A program made the translations under genes and the position numbers. Below the pieces are notes generated by a model that searched no databases, was not told the DNA's origin, and saw only the letters and a program-made list of their open reading frames with translations. From Leptodactylus fallax (Eukaryota > Chordata > Amphibia > Anura > Leptodactylidae), in contig CAMRHE010001088.1 in NCBI GenBank assembly GCA_947044405.1, positions 164,213 to 228,212 on the forward strand: a stretch of 64,000 bases of DNA, read 5' to 3'. How positions within the stretch are numbered: the first letter of the stretch is position 1; every line of letters begins with the position of its first letter. This document shows, piece by piece, positions 24,434 through 35,579 of this stretch.

Positions 24434-24510
24434 AGCCAATTACAGCGCAGGTTTCATTTTACCAGAACAGTTTAAGAAATAAAAGCTGAGTTCTAATTAG
24501 TTGCTATAGA
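24434..24510. mobile_element. Short inverted-repeat MITE-like element
   Basis: AGCCAATTACAGCGCAGG with TTTCATTTT on the left mirrors AATAAAAGCTGAG with TTCTAATTAGTTGCT on the right as an imperfect inverted repeat. This resembles the common vertebrate repeat that contains CAGCTTTCATTTT and GATTGGTTGCTAT. Family and class are not resolved. Confidence 0.4.
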
Positions 24511-24551
24511 CATGACATCATCACCTGGAGACAGGCAGTGATGTAATAGAT

Positions 24552-24600
24552 AACCAATCAATGCGCAGCTTTCATTTTTAAATTAAAAGTTGAGCTCTGG
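24552..24600. mobile_element. Second, shorter copy of the same MITE-like element
   Basis: AACCAATCAATGCGCAGC with TTTCATTTTT followed by AAATTAAAAGTTGAGCTC is a deleted version of the element at 24434-24510. The two copies lie about 40 bp apart, and both are followed by an ATCATCACCT motif (24517-24526 and 24606-24613), which suggests a local duplication that included flanking sequence. Confidence 0.35.
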
Positions 24601-24837
24601 TGAAATCATCACCTCAGAAACAGCAATGTAATACCAGTCCATACACACACATTGAATGAGCGGCTGCAGTAATAAAGAGATCTTCGCCATCAGCGTCATG
24701 TGACCCTGCAAGCTAAATGCCAAAGGTCACATGGTGTACATGTGGGGGGGGGGGGGGGGTGAACCCAGTGCACAGGGTACTGAGTATGGACGCTTTGAGT
24801 GGGGAGGAAGAGCCCCATCCAATGTTAAGATTATATA

Positions 24838-26030
24838 ATGCCCCACAGTCGCTTCCTGCACAGTATAATGTCCCCACAGTGGCCTCCTGCACAGTATAAT
24901 GCTCCCACAGTGGCCTCCTGCACAGTATAATGCTCCCACAGTGGCCTCCTGCACAGTATAATGCCCCCACGGTGGCCTCCTGCACAGTATAATGCCTCCA
25001 CGGTGGCCTCCTGCACAGTATAATGCTCCCACGGTGTCCTCCTGCACAGTATAATGCCCCCACGGTGGCCTCCTGCACAGTATAATGCCTCCACGGTGGC
25101 CTCCTGCACAGTATAATGTTCCCACGGTGGCCTCCTGCACAGTATAATGCCCCCACAGTGGCCTCCTGCACAGTATAATGCTCCCATTGTGGCCTCCTGC
25201 ACAGTATAATGCTCCCACAGTGGCCTCCTGCACAGTATAATGCTCCCACAGTGGCCTCCTGCACAGTATAATGCCCTCACGGTGGCCTCCTGCACAGTAT
25301 AATGCCTCCACGGTGGCCTCCTGCACAGTATAATGCTCCCACGGTGGCCTCCTGCACAGTATAATGCCCCCACGGTGGCCTCCTGTACAGTATAATGTCC
25401 CCACCGTGGCCTGCTGCACAGTATAATGCCCCCACAGTGGCCTCCTGCACAGTATAATGCCCCCACGGTGGCCTCCTGCACAGTATAATGCCCCCACGGT
25501 GGCCTCCTGTACAGTATAATGTCCCCACCGTGGCCTGCTGCACAGTATAATGCCCCCACAGTGGCCTCCTGCACAGTATAATGCCCCCACAGTGGCCTCC
25601 TGCACAGTATAATGTCCCCACCGTGGCCTGCTGCACAGTATAATGTCCCCACAGTGGCCTCCCGTACAGTATAATGTTCCCACAGTGGCCTCCCGCACAG
25701 TATAATGCCACCACAGTGGCCTCCTGCACAGTATAATGCCACCACAGTGGCCTCCTGCACAGTATAATGCCCCCATGGTGGCCTCCCCGCACAGTATAAT
25801 GCCACCACAGTGGCCTCCTGCACAGTATAATGCCCCCATGGTGGCCTCCTGCACAGTATAAGGCTCCCATAGTGGCCTCCTGCACATTATAATGCCCCCA
25901 CAGTGCCATCCCACACCAGCTTTGTGCATCCATCTTTAAGATTATATAGTGCCCCCACAGTCAGCTCCTGCACAGTATAATGCCCCACAGTGGCCTCCTG
26001 CACAATATAATGCCCCACAGTGGCCTCCCA
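24838..26030. repeat. 31-bp tandem array with two start modules
   Basis: A unit of 31 bp with the words GCACAGTATAATGC and CCCACAGTGGCCTCCT. Main block 24838-25910 (about 35 units), then a 35-bp spacer (25911-25945), then a short block of about three units to 26030. Both blocks open with the same lead-in, TTAAGATTATATAATGCCCC near 24826 and TTAAGATTATATAGTGCCCC near 25936, so the flank was duplicated along with the array. The unit has no stop trinucleotide on the minus strand, so the minus frames at 24713-25264, 24727-25929, 24831-25823 and 25277-25933 are artefacts. Confidence 0.94.
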
Positions 26031-26388
26031 CAAGGTACAGTGCCCCCTTGTGCCATTTTATTAAAAAATCTCACCTTCCCCTGTTTCTCCAGAACAGATC
26101 TCCTCCACAATCAGGGGATTGGAACAGCAGGTGGGATGACATCACTACATCGAGCCTGTCTGCATCCAAGCCACTGACAGCAGCAGCAAAGGGTGAATGG
26201 AGGAAGTTATGGCTCTCTGCTAATCTTCTATCCTGAGCATGTAGATAATGTTGAAGCCAGGACGTACCGCCCAGTAGCGGACAACAGTGTGATAACATAC
26301 AGGGGTCAGTGATGACATACAGGGGGCAATGATGGAATATTAGATGGCAGAATGATTGGATATTAGGGGGCAGTGATGGAATATCAGG
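26031..26388. other. Spacer between the 31-bp and 43-bp arrays
   Basis: About 360 bp. The stretch 26228-26280 (AGCATGTAGATAATGTTGAA, then ACGTACCGCCCAGTAGCGG) resembles a dispersed frog repeat I recall. From 26284 to 26388 there are about five degenerate units of 19-23 bp with the words CAGTGATG, ACATACAGGGGG and GGAATATTAG, possibly the seed of the neighbouring 43-bp array. No gene. Confidence 0.5.
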
Positions 26389-29165
26389 GTGCAGAGAGGT
26401 GGCACACAGGGGTAAGGGCAGTATAGCCAGGGTGCAGAGAGGTGGCACACAGAGGTAAGGGCAGTATAGCCAGGGTGCAGAGTGGCAGCACACAGGGCTA
26501 AAAGGCAGTATAGCCAGGGTGCAGAGTGGCGACACACAGGGGTAAGGGCAGTATAGCCAGGGTGCAGAGTGGCGGCACACAGGGGTAAAGGCAGTATAGC
26601 CAGGGTGCAGAGTGGCGGCATACAGGGGTAAGGGCAGTATAGCCAGGGTGCAGAGTGGCGGCACACAGGGGTAAGGACAGTATAGCCAGGGTGCAGAGTG
26701 GCGGCACACAGGGGTAAGGACAGTATAGCCAGGGTGCAGAGTGGCGGCACACAGAGGTAAGGGCAGTATAGCCAGGGTGCAGAGTGGCGGCACACAGGGG
26801 TAAAGGCAGTATAGCCAGGGTGCAGAGTGGCGGCACACAGGGGTAAAGGCAGTATAGCCAGGGTGCAGAGTGGCGGCACACAGGGGTAAGGGCAGTATAG
26901 CCAGGGTGCAGAGTGGCGGCACACAGGGGTAAAGGCAGTATAGCCAGGGTGCAGAGTGGCGGCACACAGGGGTAAGGGCAGTATAGCCAGGGTGCAGAGT
27001 GGCGGCACACAGGGGTAAAGGCAGTATAGCCAGGGTGCAGAGTGGCGGCACACAGGGGTAAGGGCAGTATAGCCAGGGTGCAGAGTGGCGGCACACAGGG
27101 GTAAGGGCAGTATAGCCAGGGTGCAGAGTGGCGGCACACAGGGGTAAGGGCAGTATAGCCAGGGTGCAGAGTGGCGGCACACAGGGGTAAGGGCAGTATA
27201 GCCAGGGTGCAGAGTGGCGGCACACAGGGGTAAGGGCAGTATAGCCAGGGTGCAGAGTGGCGGCACACAGGGGTAAGGGCAGTATAGCCAGGGTGCAGAG
27301 TGGCGGCACACAGGGGTAAGGGCAGTATAGCCAGGGTGCAGAGTGGCGGCACACAGGGGTAAGGGCAGTATAGCCAGGGTGCAGAGTGGCGGCACACAGG
27401 GGTAAGGGCAGTATAGCCAGGGTGCAGAGTGGCGGCACACAGGGGTAAGGGCAGTATAGCCAGGGTGCAGAGTGGCGGCACACAGGGGTAAGGACAGTAT
27501 AGCCAGGGTGCAGAGTGGCGGCACACAGGGGTAAGGGCAGTATAGCCAGGGTGCAGAGTGGCGGCACACAGGGGTAAGGGCAGTATAGCCAGGGTGCAGA
27601 GTGGCGGCACACAGGGGTAAAGGCAGTATAGCCAGGGTGCAGAGTGGCGGCACACAGGGGTAAAGGCAGTATAGCCAGGGTGCAAAGTGGCGGCACACAG
27701 GGGTAAGGGCAGTATAGCCAGGGTGCAGAGTGGCGGCACACAGGGGTAAGGGCAGTATAGCCAGGGTGCAGAGTGGCGGCACACAGGGGTAAGGGCAGTA
27801 TAGCCAGGGTGCAGTGTGGCGGCACACAGGAGTAAGGGCAGTATAGCCATGGTGCAGAGTGGCGGCACACAGGGGTAAGGGCAGTATAGCCAGGGTGCAG
27901 AGTGGCGGCACACAGGGGTAAGGGCAGTATAGCCAGGGTGCAGAGTGGCGGCACACAGGGGTAAGGGCAGTATAGCCAGGGTGCAGAGTGGCGGCACACA
28001 GGGGTAAGGGCAGTATAGCCAGGGTGCAGAGTGGCGGCACACAGGGGTAAGGGCAGTATAGCCAGGGTGCAGAGTGGCGGCACACAGGGGTAAGGACAGT
28101 ATAGCCAGGGTGCAGAGTGGCGGCACACAGGGGTAAGGGCAGTATAGCCAGGGTGCAGAGTGGCGGCACACAGGGGTAAGGGCAGTATAGCCAGGGTGCA
28201 GAGTGGCGGCACACAGGGGTAAAGGCAGTATAGCCAGGGTGCAGAGTGGCGGCACACAGGGGTAAAGGCAGTATAGCCAGGGTGCAAAGTGGCGGCACAC
28301 AGGGGTAAGGGCAGTATAGCCAGGGTGCAGAGTGGCGGCACACAGGGGTAAGGGCAGTATAGCCAGGGTGCAGAGTGGCGGCACACAGGGGTAAGGGCAG
28401 TATAGCCAGGGTGCAGTGTGGCGGCACACAGGAGTAAGGGCAGTATAGCCATGGTGCAGAGTGGCGGCACACAGGGGTAAGGGCAGTATAGCCAGGGTGC
28501 AGAGTGGCGGCACACAGGGGTAAGGGCAGTATAGCCAGGGTGCAGAGTGGCGGCACACAGGGGTAAGGGCAGTATAGCCAGGGTGCAGAGTGGCGGCACA
28601 CAGGGGTAAGGGCAGTATAGCCAGGGTGCAGAGTGGCGGCACACAGGGGTAAGGGCAGTATAGCCAGGGTGCAGTGTGGCGGCACACAGGAGTAAGGGCA
28701 GTATAGCCATGGTGCAGAGTGGCGGCACACAGGGGTAAGGGCAGTATAGCCAGGGTGCAGTGTGGCGGCACACAGGGGTAAGGGCAGTATAGCCAGGGTG
28801 CAGAGTGGCGGCACACAGGAGTAAGGGCAGTATAGTCACGGTGCAGAGTGGCGGCACACAGGGGTAAGGGCAGTATAGCCAGGGTGCAGAGTGGCGGCAC
28901 ACAGGGGTAAGGGCAGTATAGCCAGGGTGCAGTGTGGCGGCACACAGGGGTAAGGGCAGTATAGCCAGGGTGCAGAGTGGCGGCACACAGGGGTAAAGGC
29001 AGTATAGCCAGGGTGCAAAGTGGCGGCACACAGGGGTAAGGGCAGTATAGCCAGGGTGCAGAGTGGCGGCACACAGGGGTAAGGGCAGTATAGCCAGGGT
29101 GCAGAGTGGCGGCACACAGGGGTAAGGGCAGTATAGCCAGGGTGCAGTGTGGCGGCACACAGGGG
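26389..29165. repeat. 43-bp tandem array (about 64 units)
   Basis: A 2.8-kb array with the words GTGCAGAGTGGCGGCACAC, AGGGGTAAGGGCAG and TATAGCCAGG. Variants: AAAGG or AAGGAC for AAGGGC, GCAGTGTGG or GCAAAGTGG for GCAGAGTGG, AGGAGTAAG followed by GCCATGG. The first two units are the most diverged (GAGAGGTGGCACAC). The minus strand of the unit has no stop trinucleotide, so the minus frames at 26071-29160, 26340-28814 and 26498-29158 are by-products. Confidence 0.97.
27490..28690. repeat. 602-bp (14-unit) higher-order duplication in the 43-bp array
   Basis: Three independent variant markers recur exactly 602 bp (14 x 43) apart: AAGGACAG at 27490 and 28092, TGCAAAGTGG at 27681 and 28283, and GCAGTGTGG with AGGAGTAAG at 27811 and 28413. 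A third copy of the last marker follows 258 bp (6 units) later at 28671. This is a 14-mer duplication followed by a partial one. Confidence 0.88.
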
Positions 29166-30479
29166 GCAGAGTTTTCTAGAGTCTGCTGTATTTTTTCACA
29201 CAGCGGGCATTATCGCTCATCCTATATGTGACCGATATTACTCTACATTCGCCGGCTGTCTGCTTCCAGTCTTGCGCCCTCCCGGTCATCAGTGAGATCG
29301 GAGATACAGACAGATTACACCGGATGCGGCATCCAGGGTTCGAGCCGCCGACTTTCCACATCAGGAGTTTTGTGACAAATCACTTCCACACCAAGATCCA
29401 GTCGGAAAATCTTCCAGGGCCAGAAGATACAAACGTCAATGTCCACAAAGCCGCAGCGGCCGCGCTCCCTTCCCCCGACATCTGGATCTGATCAGCACTC
29501 GGCCCGGAGAAACGCACAATCTCCGCGCTCACATAATTCAATTTACTGAATGAATTACTGATGTGAATCTGCTGCACCCCTGTGGTCCCTGCCCGCACCC
29601 TCCTGTCACTTCACATTTCACATCCCGCGCCCCCCGCTCCTGTCATGGGGGGTTTATTTTTGTAACATTATATATATTCTCTAACAAGGTGTTTCCTGCC
29701 GCTGCGTTTCCTGAACTTCATGTGATTACAGGGCCATTAACCTGACCACAGCACACGGGTAACAGGCACCTGACAGAGGGGGCGCCGCAGCCATCAACAC
29801 CCCCCTCCCCATGAAATCAAGAAAATATTCACCCCCAGTTTTCCTGGATACAATATCTAGATATGATTTATTAGAAATCACTCAGTCTCCACTAGCTCGG
29901 GCATTATATTCATGAACCAGGAGGTTCAGGATGAGCAGCGAGCGCTGTAGGATGGCGTTATATTATGTTTCTATTGTTTTTCCATTCCTACAGAGAAGCC
30001 TATTGAAAAAGGCTGGAAAAAACGCCAAAAAATGTAAGGTCCTAAATGGCACAAAAAACTGCGTATTTAGTACATTCTATATTTCAGCATTTTCATTAAC
30101 ATTCGGACTCAAAAACAAGAAAAAAAATGTAAAAACACAATAAAAACACACAAAAGCTGCCATATACAGAGGAGCCAGGCGTTATAATGTCTGATAGCCA
30201 GAGAACAAGGGGTTAATACAGTATAGACAAAGAAATCCTAAAACATAAGACTGGACAGCGCTGACAACCACCTGCAACGTCGGCCAGCGGAGACAATGCT
30301 GACCCTGGAAGCTTAACCCTCCAAATGCTGGAGTTAGACAGAGGGAGGGGGCTCAGATGGATCCCCAGGACGGCTGCAGGACGGGCGTAATAGGCACAAT
30401 ACAGAAGTATTACCGTGTATTAGAGAAAAGATCGCACAGTCAACACCCCTGGAGGACTGAAAAGAAAGTTTGAAAAAGT

Positions 30480-31690
30480 TCAATAAACTGTTTAAAAATA
30501 TTTTTAAAATATTCTAAAAATGTAAATAATTTTTAATAATATTTTTTAATTAAAAAAAGGCAAAACAATAAAAATAATAATAATCATATCTGTTATTGTC
30601 GTGTCCGCCAGTGATTAAATTACTGTATTAGAATTTTGTGTTGTTTCTCCCACATGGAGAATAGTGGCAGGATTATTGTCTTTTAGTGACCTCGATGGAA
30701 AAATAAAAAAGTTCTGGGCGTCAGAATATGGCGGCGTAGCAAATAGTTATACAAGTAGTAAAAGAAAAGAAAATCAATATAAATGTTATATGGCGGTAAT
30801 CGGACTGACCCACAGAGTATGTTTGGTATGGAAGTTATTGTCCCATAAAAATCAGACACAAAGAAGAAATACAATGGAAAATTATTATATTATTACTATG
30901 ATGATTATTATTACACTATTGTTATATTTTGAGATCATGTTGTTATTGTTTTGATTTTATATTTAAATCACATTATTATTATTATTATTATTATTATTAT
31001 CATCCTACTATTATGTTGTTATATTATTAGATCATATTGTTGTTATTATGAGTATTATTATTTTAATATATTTTAATTAGGTCATATTGTTTTTATTATT
31101 ATTATACTCTTGCATTGTTTTATATATATGTATGGAATAAACCCACAGTAACTGATTTTTTGTTGTGCTGTCCATTTGTTCTTTTATCTTATATATATAT
31201 ATATAGATATATATATAAAATTATTATTATTGTTTTATTATTGTATCATAATTAGGCCATAGTGGTGTTATTATTATACTATTAAATTGCTACATTATTA
31301 TATGTATTGTATTATAATTAGGTCATTTTGTTATTTTTATTATACTATTAGGTTGTTTTATTATTATATATTATTATTAGTAGTAGTAGCAGCATATTTA
31401 AATTAGGTTATTATTATTATACTATTAAGCTGTTATATTATTATTTATTATTATTATATTATAATTAATAGTGTTGCTATTTTTATTATACTATTAGGTT
31501 GTTTTATTATTATATATTATTATAGTAGTAGTAGTAGCAGCATATTTAAATTTGGTATATAATAAAATAATAATAATAATAACTATTAATATACTATTAA
31601 GCTGTTATATTATTATTTTATTATTATATTATAATCAATAGTGTTGTTATTTTTATTATATTATTAAGTTGTTTTATTATATATTATTAT
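30480..31690. repeat. AT-rich low-complexity tract with microsatellites
   Basis: Long interrupted runs of TTA/ATT triplets, including an (ATT)n run at 30971-31000 and an (AT)n run near 31190-31217. A segment of about 130 bp with TTTTATTATACTATTAGG and GTAGTAGCAGCATATTTAAAT occurs twice (about 31336-31400 and 31473-31560), so part of the tract grew by local duplication. Confidence 0.8.
30688..30862 (+). mobile_element. Fragment of a dispersed anuran repeat (class unknown)
   Basis: The words GATGGAAAAATAAAAAAG, CAGAATATGGCGGCG and GGTAATCGGACTGACCCACAG appear in the same order as in a frequent frog interspersed repeat I recall. There is no coding capacity here; the open frame 30664-30954 that crosses it is incidental. 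Assignment rests on memory of motifs. Confidence 0.4.
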
Positions 31691-31699
31691 TATATAAGC

Positions 31700-31816
31700 A
31701 GAACATCTGCAAGGAGTTTGTCTATTCTCCCCGTGTGCCTGACTTTCCTCCCACTGATAGGGAGCTTAGATTGGGCAGTGACTGGCAATGTCTGTAAAGC
31801 GCTGCGGAATATGATG
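31700..31816 (+). mobile_element. Internally deleted fragment of a common vertebrate interspersed repeat
   Basis: ATCTGCAAGGAGTTTGT, TTCTCCCCGTGTG, TTTCCTCCCAC, GATAGGGAGCTTAGATTG and TGTAAAGCGCTGCGGAATATG follow in the order found in a repeat that I recall as very abundant in frogs, but with the central part shortened. Whether it is a LINE 3' end or a SINE I cannot tell from this piece. Confidence 0.5.
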
Positions 31817-32782
31817 ATGTTGCTGTTATATTATGCGATTGTATTGTCAGATTATCAGTATTATTCTCACACTGTTGTGTTGTTATATTATTAACTCTTT
31901 GTGTTATATTATAATTAGATCCTATTATTATACTTATCTTGCTGTTGTATTATTTTTTATTCTTAGGATTTGGTTATTTTTAGTGCATTTATTCCGTGCG
32001 TTGTACATTTGAAGGTTTATATATAAAACACAAAATAGTAATATGCGGTTATATTGCTATATTATTGTTTTTTTCCTAGTATTGTTATATTTTATACTTA
32101 TTTATGGCGATGTTAATCTAGTGATGATGTCATAGCTCCCGGGTTTTGGCGCTGGTTCTGTGGCTAGTCATCTGTGTTTTCCTCATCCAGGACTGGGTCT
32201 GATTCTCGCCAGGAATCCTCCTTCCTATAAACTCCTGGAAACTTGACCTTTCCTTCCATAAACTCAGGAGAGATGGATCCTTGGACAGAGTCTTAATGCG
32301 GCGTCTGGAAAGTCCGGATGGAAATTACCCGCAGAGGGAACAATGTGACCGTATCACGAATAAACAGAATCTGGCTGCCATGTCGTATTCCGGCAGGTCA
32401 CAGGATGAGGTCAAGTCTTCTTGGCCAGCGGATCATAAGGGGCTACATTTTCTGGTATAAACTCCATTGATTTAGGTCCGATTAGGAAGAATTTAGCGCA
32501 GAAGGTCACAGTAGATGTGAGTGCTGAGTGGGGCGGGGGGCTAATGTCAGCTGTGCTGTGGGATACTAGACAGGCAGGTAATACAGGGAATATACAGATC
32601 ACATATAAGGACTTTTACTCCAATCACAGCCAAAGCTGCCAATATTAAATAGCGATTATTTGGGGTAATTTGTAATATAAATGATGGGTGGCGTGCTAGT
32701 ATTATGCTGAGGTCCCACAGGGCAGTTTTCGGTGCAGTTTCTTGGGGCTAACACAGGAGCACATACAAGAGAGAAGCATTAA

Positions 32783-33127
32783 ATTATATCACTCCTTCCT
32801 AGTGGAATCACTATTGAAAAATACGGCATCACAACTGGAGTCTGGATCAGAGAGCCTGCTCTAGAACCTAGATCAGAGTCTGCTCTGGAACATGTATCTG
32901 GGCCTAACACTGCTCTACCAGCTGATCTAGAACCTATATCAGAGTCTGGATTAGAACCTTGTCTAGAACATGTATCTGAGCCTGGAACAGAACCTGCCCT
33001 AGAATCTGTATCAGAACTGGTATCTAATCCTGAATCAAAGCCTGCTCTAGAATCAGTATCAGAACCTGCTCTAGAATCAGTATCAGAACCTGCAGCATCC
33101 CGTGTCAGTCCTCGCCTCTCCTGGTAG
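32783..33127 (+). other. Stop-free Glu/Pro/Ser-rich frame, possible exon or degenerate repeat
   Basis: A frame open for 114 codons between an in-frame TAA at 32780 and TAG at 33125, with no ATG. Codons 25 onward read as a degenerate EPALESVS-type repeat (EPALEPRSES, LEHVSEPGTEPALESVS, then EPALESVS twice). The DNA at 32855-33100 is 41 hexamers long and every insertion or deletion between units is a multiple of 6 bp, so the frame is kept throughout. A pyrimidine-rich CACTCCTTCCTAG at 32790-32802 could be a splice acceptor, and CTGGTAGAA at 33121-33129 a weak donor. The alternative is a non-coding hexamer minisatellite whose period of 6 preserves a frame by itself. I recognise no protein. Confidence 0.3.
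32855..33100. repeat. Degenerate 6/24-bp repeat
   Basis: Built on hexamers such as CTAGAA, TCAGAA, CCTGCT and TCAGTA. The last two 24-bp units (CCTGCTCTAGAA plus TCAGTATCAGAA) are identical and the earlier ones progressively diverge. It is the oldest-looking tandem repeat in the window. Confidence 0.8.
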
Positions 33128-33477
33128 AATGATTAGTTGGGGTGTATAATGATGCCGTCTGATGCGTCTCCCACCTCCGGCCTGATATTTACGGGGCGCT
33201 GCTCAGTTCCAGATGTTCAGTCATTTACAATCGGAGCCTCAATTACCTGGGAAGAAATAGCGGAGATTGTGCGATTCCTCCAGATGGCGGCAGCGCCCGG
33301 CGGGATTTCTGCGATTCATAATTTCGATTTTCTGCTTTGTGATTTATATTTCAGTGTTTTACACAAAGACTAATAAAAGCATCCGAGAAAGTGACTCCAC
33401 AAGGAGAACGCGGGGTGCAGCGAACCCCCCCACATACAGCCCAGTGCATATAAATCAGAGAGCAAGGCCCTAGACAT
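33128..33477. other. Single-copy-like sequence before the 40-bp array
   Basis: Contains a 78-codon open frame (33137-33373) followed at once by AATAAA (33372-33377). I do not recognise the product and see no domain, signal or membrane segment, so I do not call a gene. The balanced composition and homeodomain-type words (CAATTACC, TTCATAATTT) would also fit a conserved non-coding element. Confidence 0.4.
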
Positions 33478-35579
33478 GGGAGGCACCAGTAGGGAGGTAT
33501 GAGGTACCAGATGTTAGGGAGGTAACAGGTACAGAGGTATGAGGCACTGGGCTTCAGGGAGACATAAGGTAGAGAAGTATGAGGTAAAGAGTTTTAGGGA
33601 GCGATGAGGTAGAGAAGTATGAGGCGTAGGGTTTCAGGGTGGTATCAGGTACAGAGGTATGAGGCACGAGGTTTCAGGGTGGTATCAGGTACAGAGGTAT
33701 GAGGCATGAGGTTTCAGGGTGGTATCAGGTACAGAGGTATGAGGCATGAGGTTTCAGGGTGGTATCAGGTACAGAGGTATGAGGCGCTGGGTTTCAGGGT
33801 GGTATCAGGTACAGAGGTATGAGGCGCTGGGTTTCAGGGTGGTATCAGGTACAGAGGTATGAGGCACGAGGTTTCAGGGTGGTATCAGGTGCAGAGGTAT
33901 GAGGCACTGGGTTTCAGGGTGGTATCAGGTACAGAGGTATGAGGCACGAGGTTTCAGGGTGGTATCAGGTGCAGAGGTATGAGGCACGAGGTTTCAGGGT
34001 GGTATCAGGTACAGAGGTATGAGTCGCTGGGTTTCAGGGTGGTATCAGGTACAGAGGTATGAGGCACGAGGTTTCAGGGTGGTATCAGGTACAGAGGTAT
34101 GAGGCGCTGGGTTTCAGGGTGGTATCAGGTACAGAGGTATGAGGCATGAGGTTTCAGGGTGGTATCAGGTACAGAGGTATGAGGCGCTTGGTTTCAGGGT
34201 GGTATCAGGTACAGAGGTATGAGGCACGAGGTTTCAGGGTGGTATCAGGTACAGAGGTATGAGGCATGAGGTTTCAGGGTGGTATCAGGTACAGAGGTAT
34301 GAGGCGCTGGGTTTCAGGGTGGTATCAGGTACAGAGGTATGAGGCACGAGGTTTCAGGGTGGTATCAGGTGCAGAGGTATGAGGCACGAGGTTTCAGGGT
34401 GGTATCAGGTACAGAGGTATGAGTCGCTGGGTTTCAGGGTGGTATCAGGTACAGAGGTATGAGGCACGAGGTTTCAGGGTGGTATCAGGTACAGAGGTAT
34501 GAGGCGCTGGGTTTCAGGGTGGTATCAGGTACAGACGAATGAGGCGCTGGGTTTCAGGGTGGTATCAGGTACAGAGGTATGAGGCACTGGGTTTCAGGGT
34601 GGTATCAGGTACAGAGGTATGAGGCGCTGGGTTTCAGGGTGGTATCAGGTACAGAGGTATGAGGCGCTGGGTTTCAGGGAGGCACCAGGTGCAGAGGAAT
34701 GAGGCGCTGGGTTTCAGGGTGGTATCAGGTACAGAGGTATGAGGCGCTGGGTTTCAGGGTGGTATCAGGTACAGAGGTATGAGGCACGAGGTTTCAGGGT
34801 GGTATCAGGTACAGAGGTATGAGGCGCTGGGTTTCAGGGTGGTATCAGGTACAGACGAATGAGGCGCTGGGTTTCAGGGTGGTATCAGGTACAGAGGTAT
34901 GAGGCACTGGGTTTCAGGGTGGTATCAGGTACAGAGGTATGAGGCGCTGGGTTTCAGGGTGGTATCAGGTACAGAGGTATGAGGCGCTGGGTTTCAGGGA
35001 GGCACCAGGTGCAGAGGAATGAGGCGCTGGGTTTCAGGGTGGTATCAGGTACAGAGGTATGAGGCGCTGGGTTTCAGGGTGGTATCAGGTACAGAGGTAT
35101 GAGGCACGAGGTTTCAGGGTGGTATCAGGTACAGAGGTATGAGGCGCTGGGTTTCAGGGTGGTATCAGGTACAGACGAATGAGGCGCTGGGTTTCATGGT
35201 GGTATCAGGTACAGAGGTATGAGGCACGAGGTTTCAGGGTGGTATCAGGTACAGAGGTATGAGGCGCTGGGTTTCAGGGTGGTATCAGGTACAGAGGTAT
35301 GAGGCATGAGGTTTCAGGGTGGTATCAGGTGCAGAGGTATGAGGCGCTGGGTTTCAGGGTGGTATCAGGTACAGAGGTATGAGGCACGAGGTTTCAGGGT
35401 GGTATCAGGTACAGAGGTATGAGGCGCTGGGTTTCAGGGTGGTATCAAGTACAGACGAATGAGGCACGAGGTTTCAGGGTGGTATCAGGTGCAGAGGTAT
35501 GAGGCGTAGGGTTTCAGGGTGGTATCAGGTACAGAGGTATGAGGCATAGGGTTTCAGGGTGGTATCAGGTATAGAGGAA

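Larger units (their letters stand above)
23681..24837. other. Spacer between the 48-bp and 31-bp arrays
   Basis: About 1.15 kb with no gene that I can support. It contains interspersed-repeat fragments (24165-24226, 24434-24510, 24552-24600) and a G16 run at 24744-24759. The part from 23820 to 23950 is AT-rich with short TATATA stretches. Confidence 0.6.
29166..33477. other. Largest spacer (4.3 kb) between the 43-bp and 40-bp arrays
   Basis: Mixed single-copy-like DNA (29166-30470), AT-rich low-complexity DNA (30480-31690), interspersed-repeat fragments (30688-30862, 31700-31816), non-repetitive sequence (31820-32780), a hexamer-based degenerate repeat with an open frame (32783-33127) and about 350 bp of single-copy-like sequence (33128-33477). 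No tRNA, rRNA or recognisable protein gene. Small open frames at 29228-29491, 29931-30143 and 32411-32602 show no protein-like features. Confidence 0.6.

Noticed and set aside
24744..24759. G16 run as a G-quadruplex regulatory element
   Set aside because: A single homopolymer of this kind is common and prone to sequencing error, and there is no gene nearby for it to regulate.
24713..29160. Minus-strand cysteine-rich repeat proteins (up to 1029 codons)
   Set aside because: Translations of the 31-bp and 43-bp units, which lack stops on that strand. Alternative frames give the same peptide.
29325..29360. tRNA or tRNA-derived SINE, from the B-box-like GGTTCGAGCC
   Set aside because: No paired T-arm stem, no A box at a proper distance and no cloverleaf could be built on either strand.
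33137..33373. 78-codon small gene ending at AATAAA
   Set aside because: No recognisable domain, signal or start context; a frame of this length is expected by chance. It is kept only as a low-interest finding.
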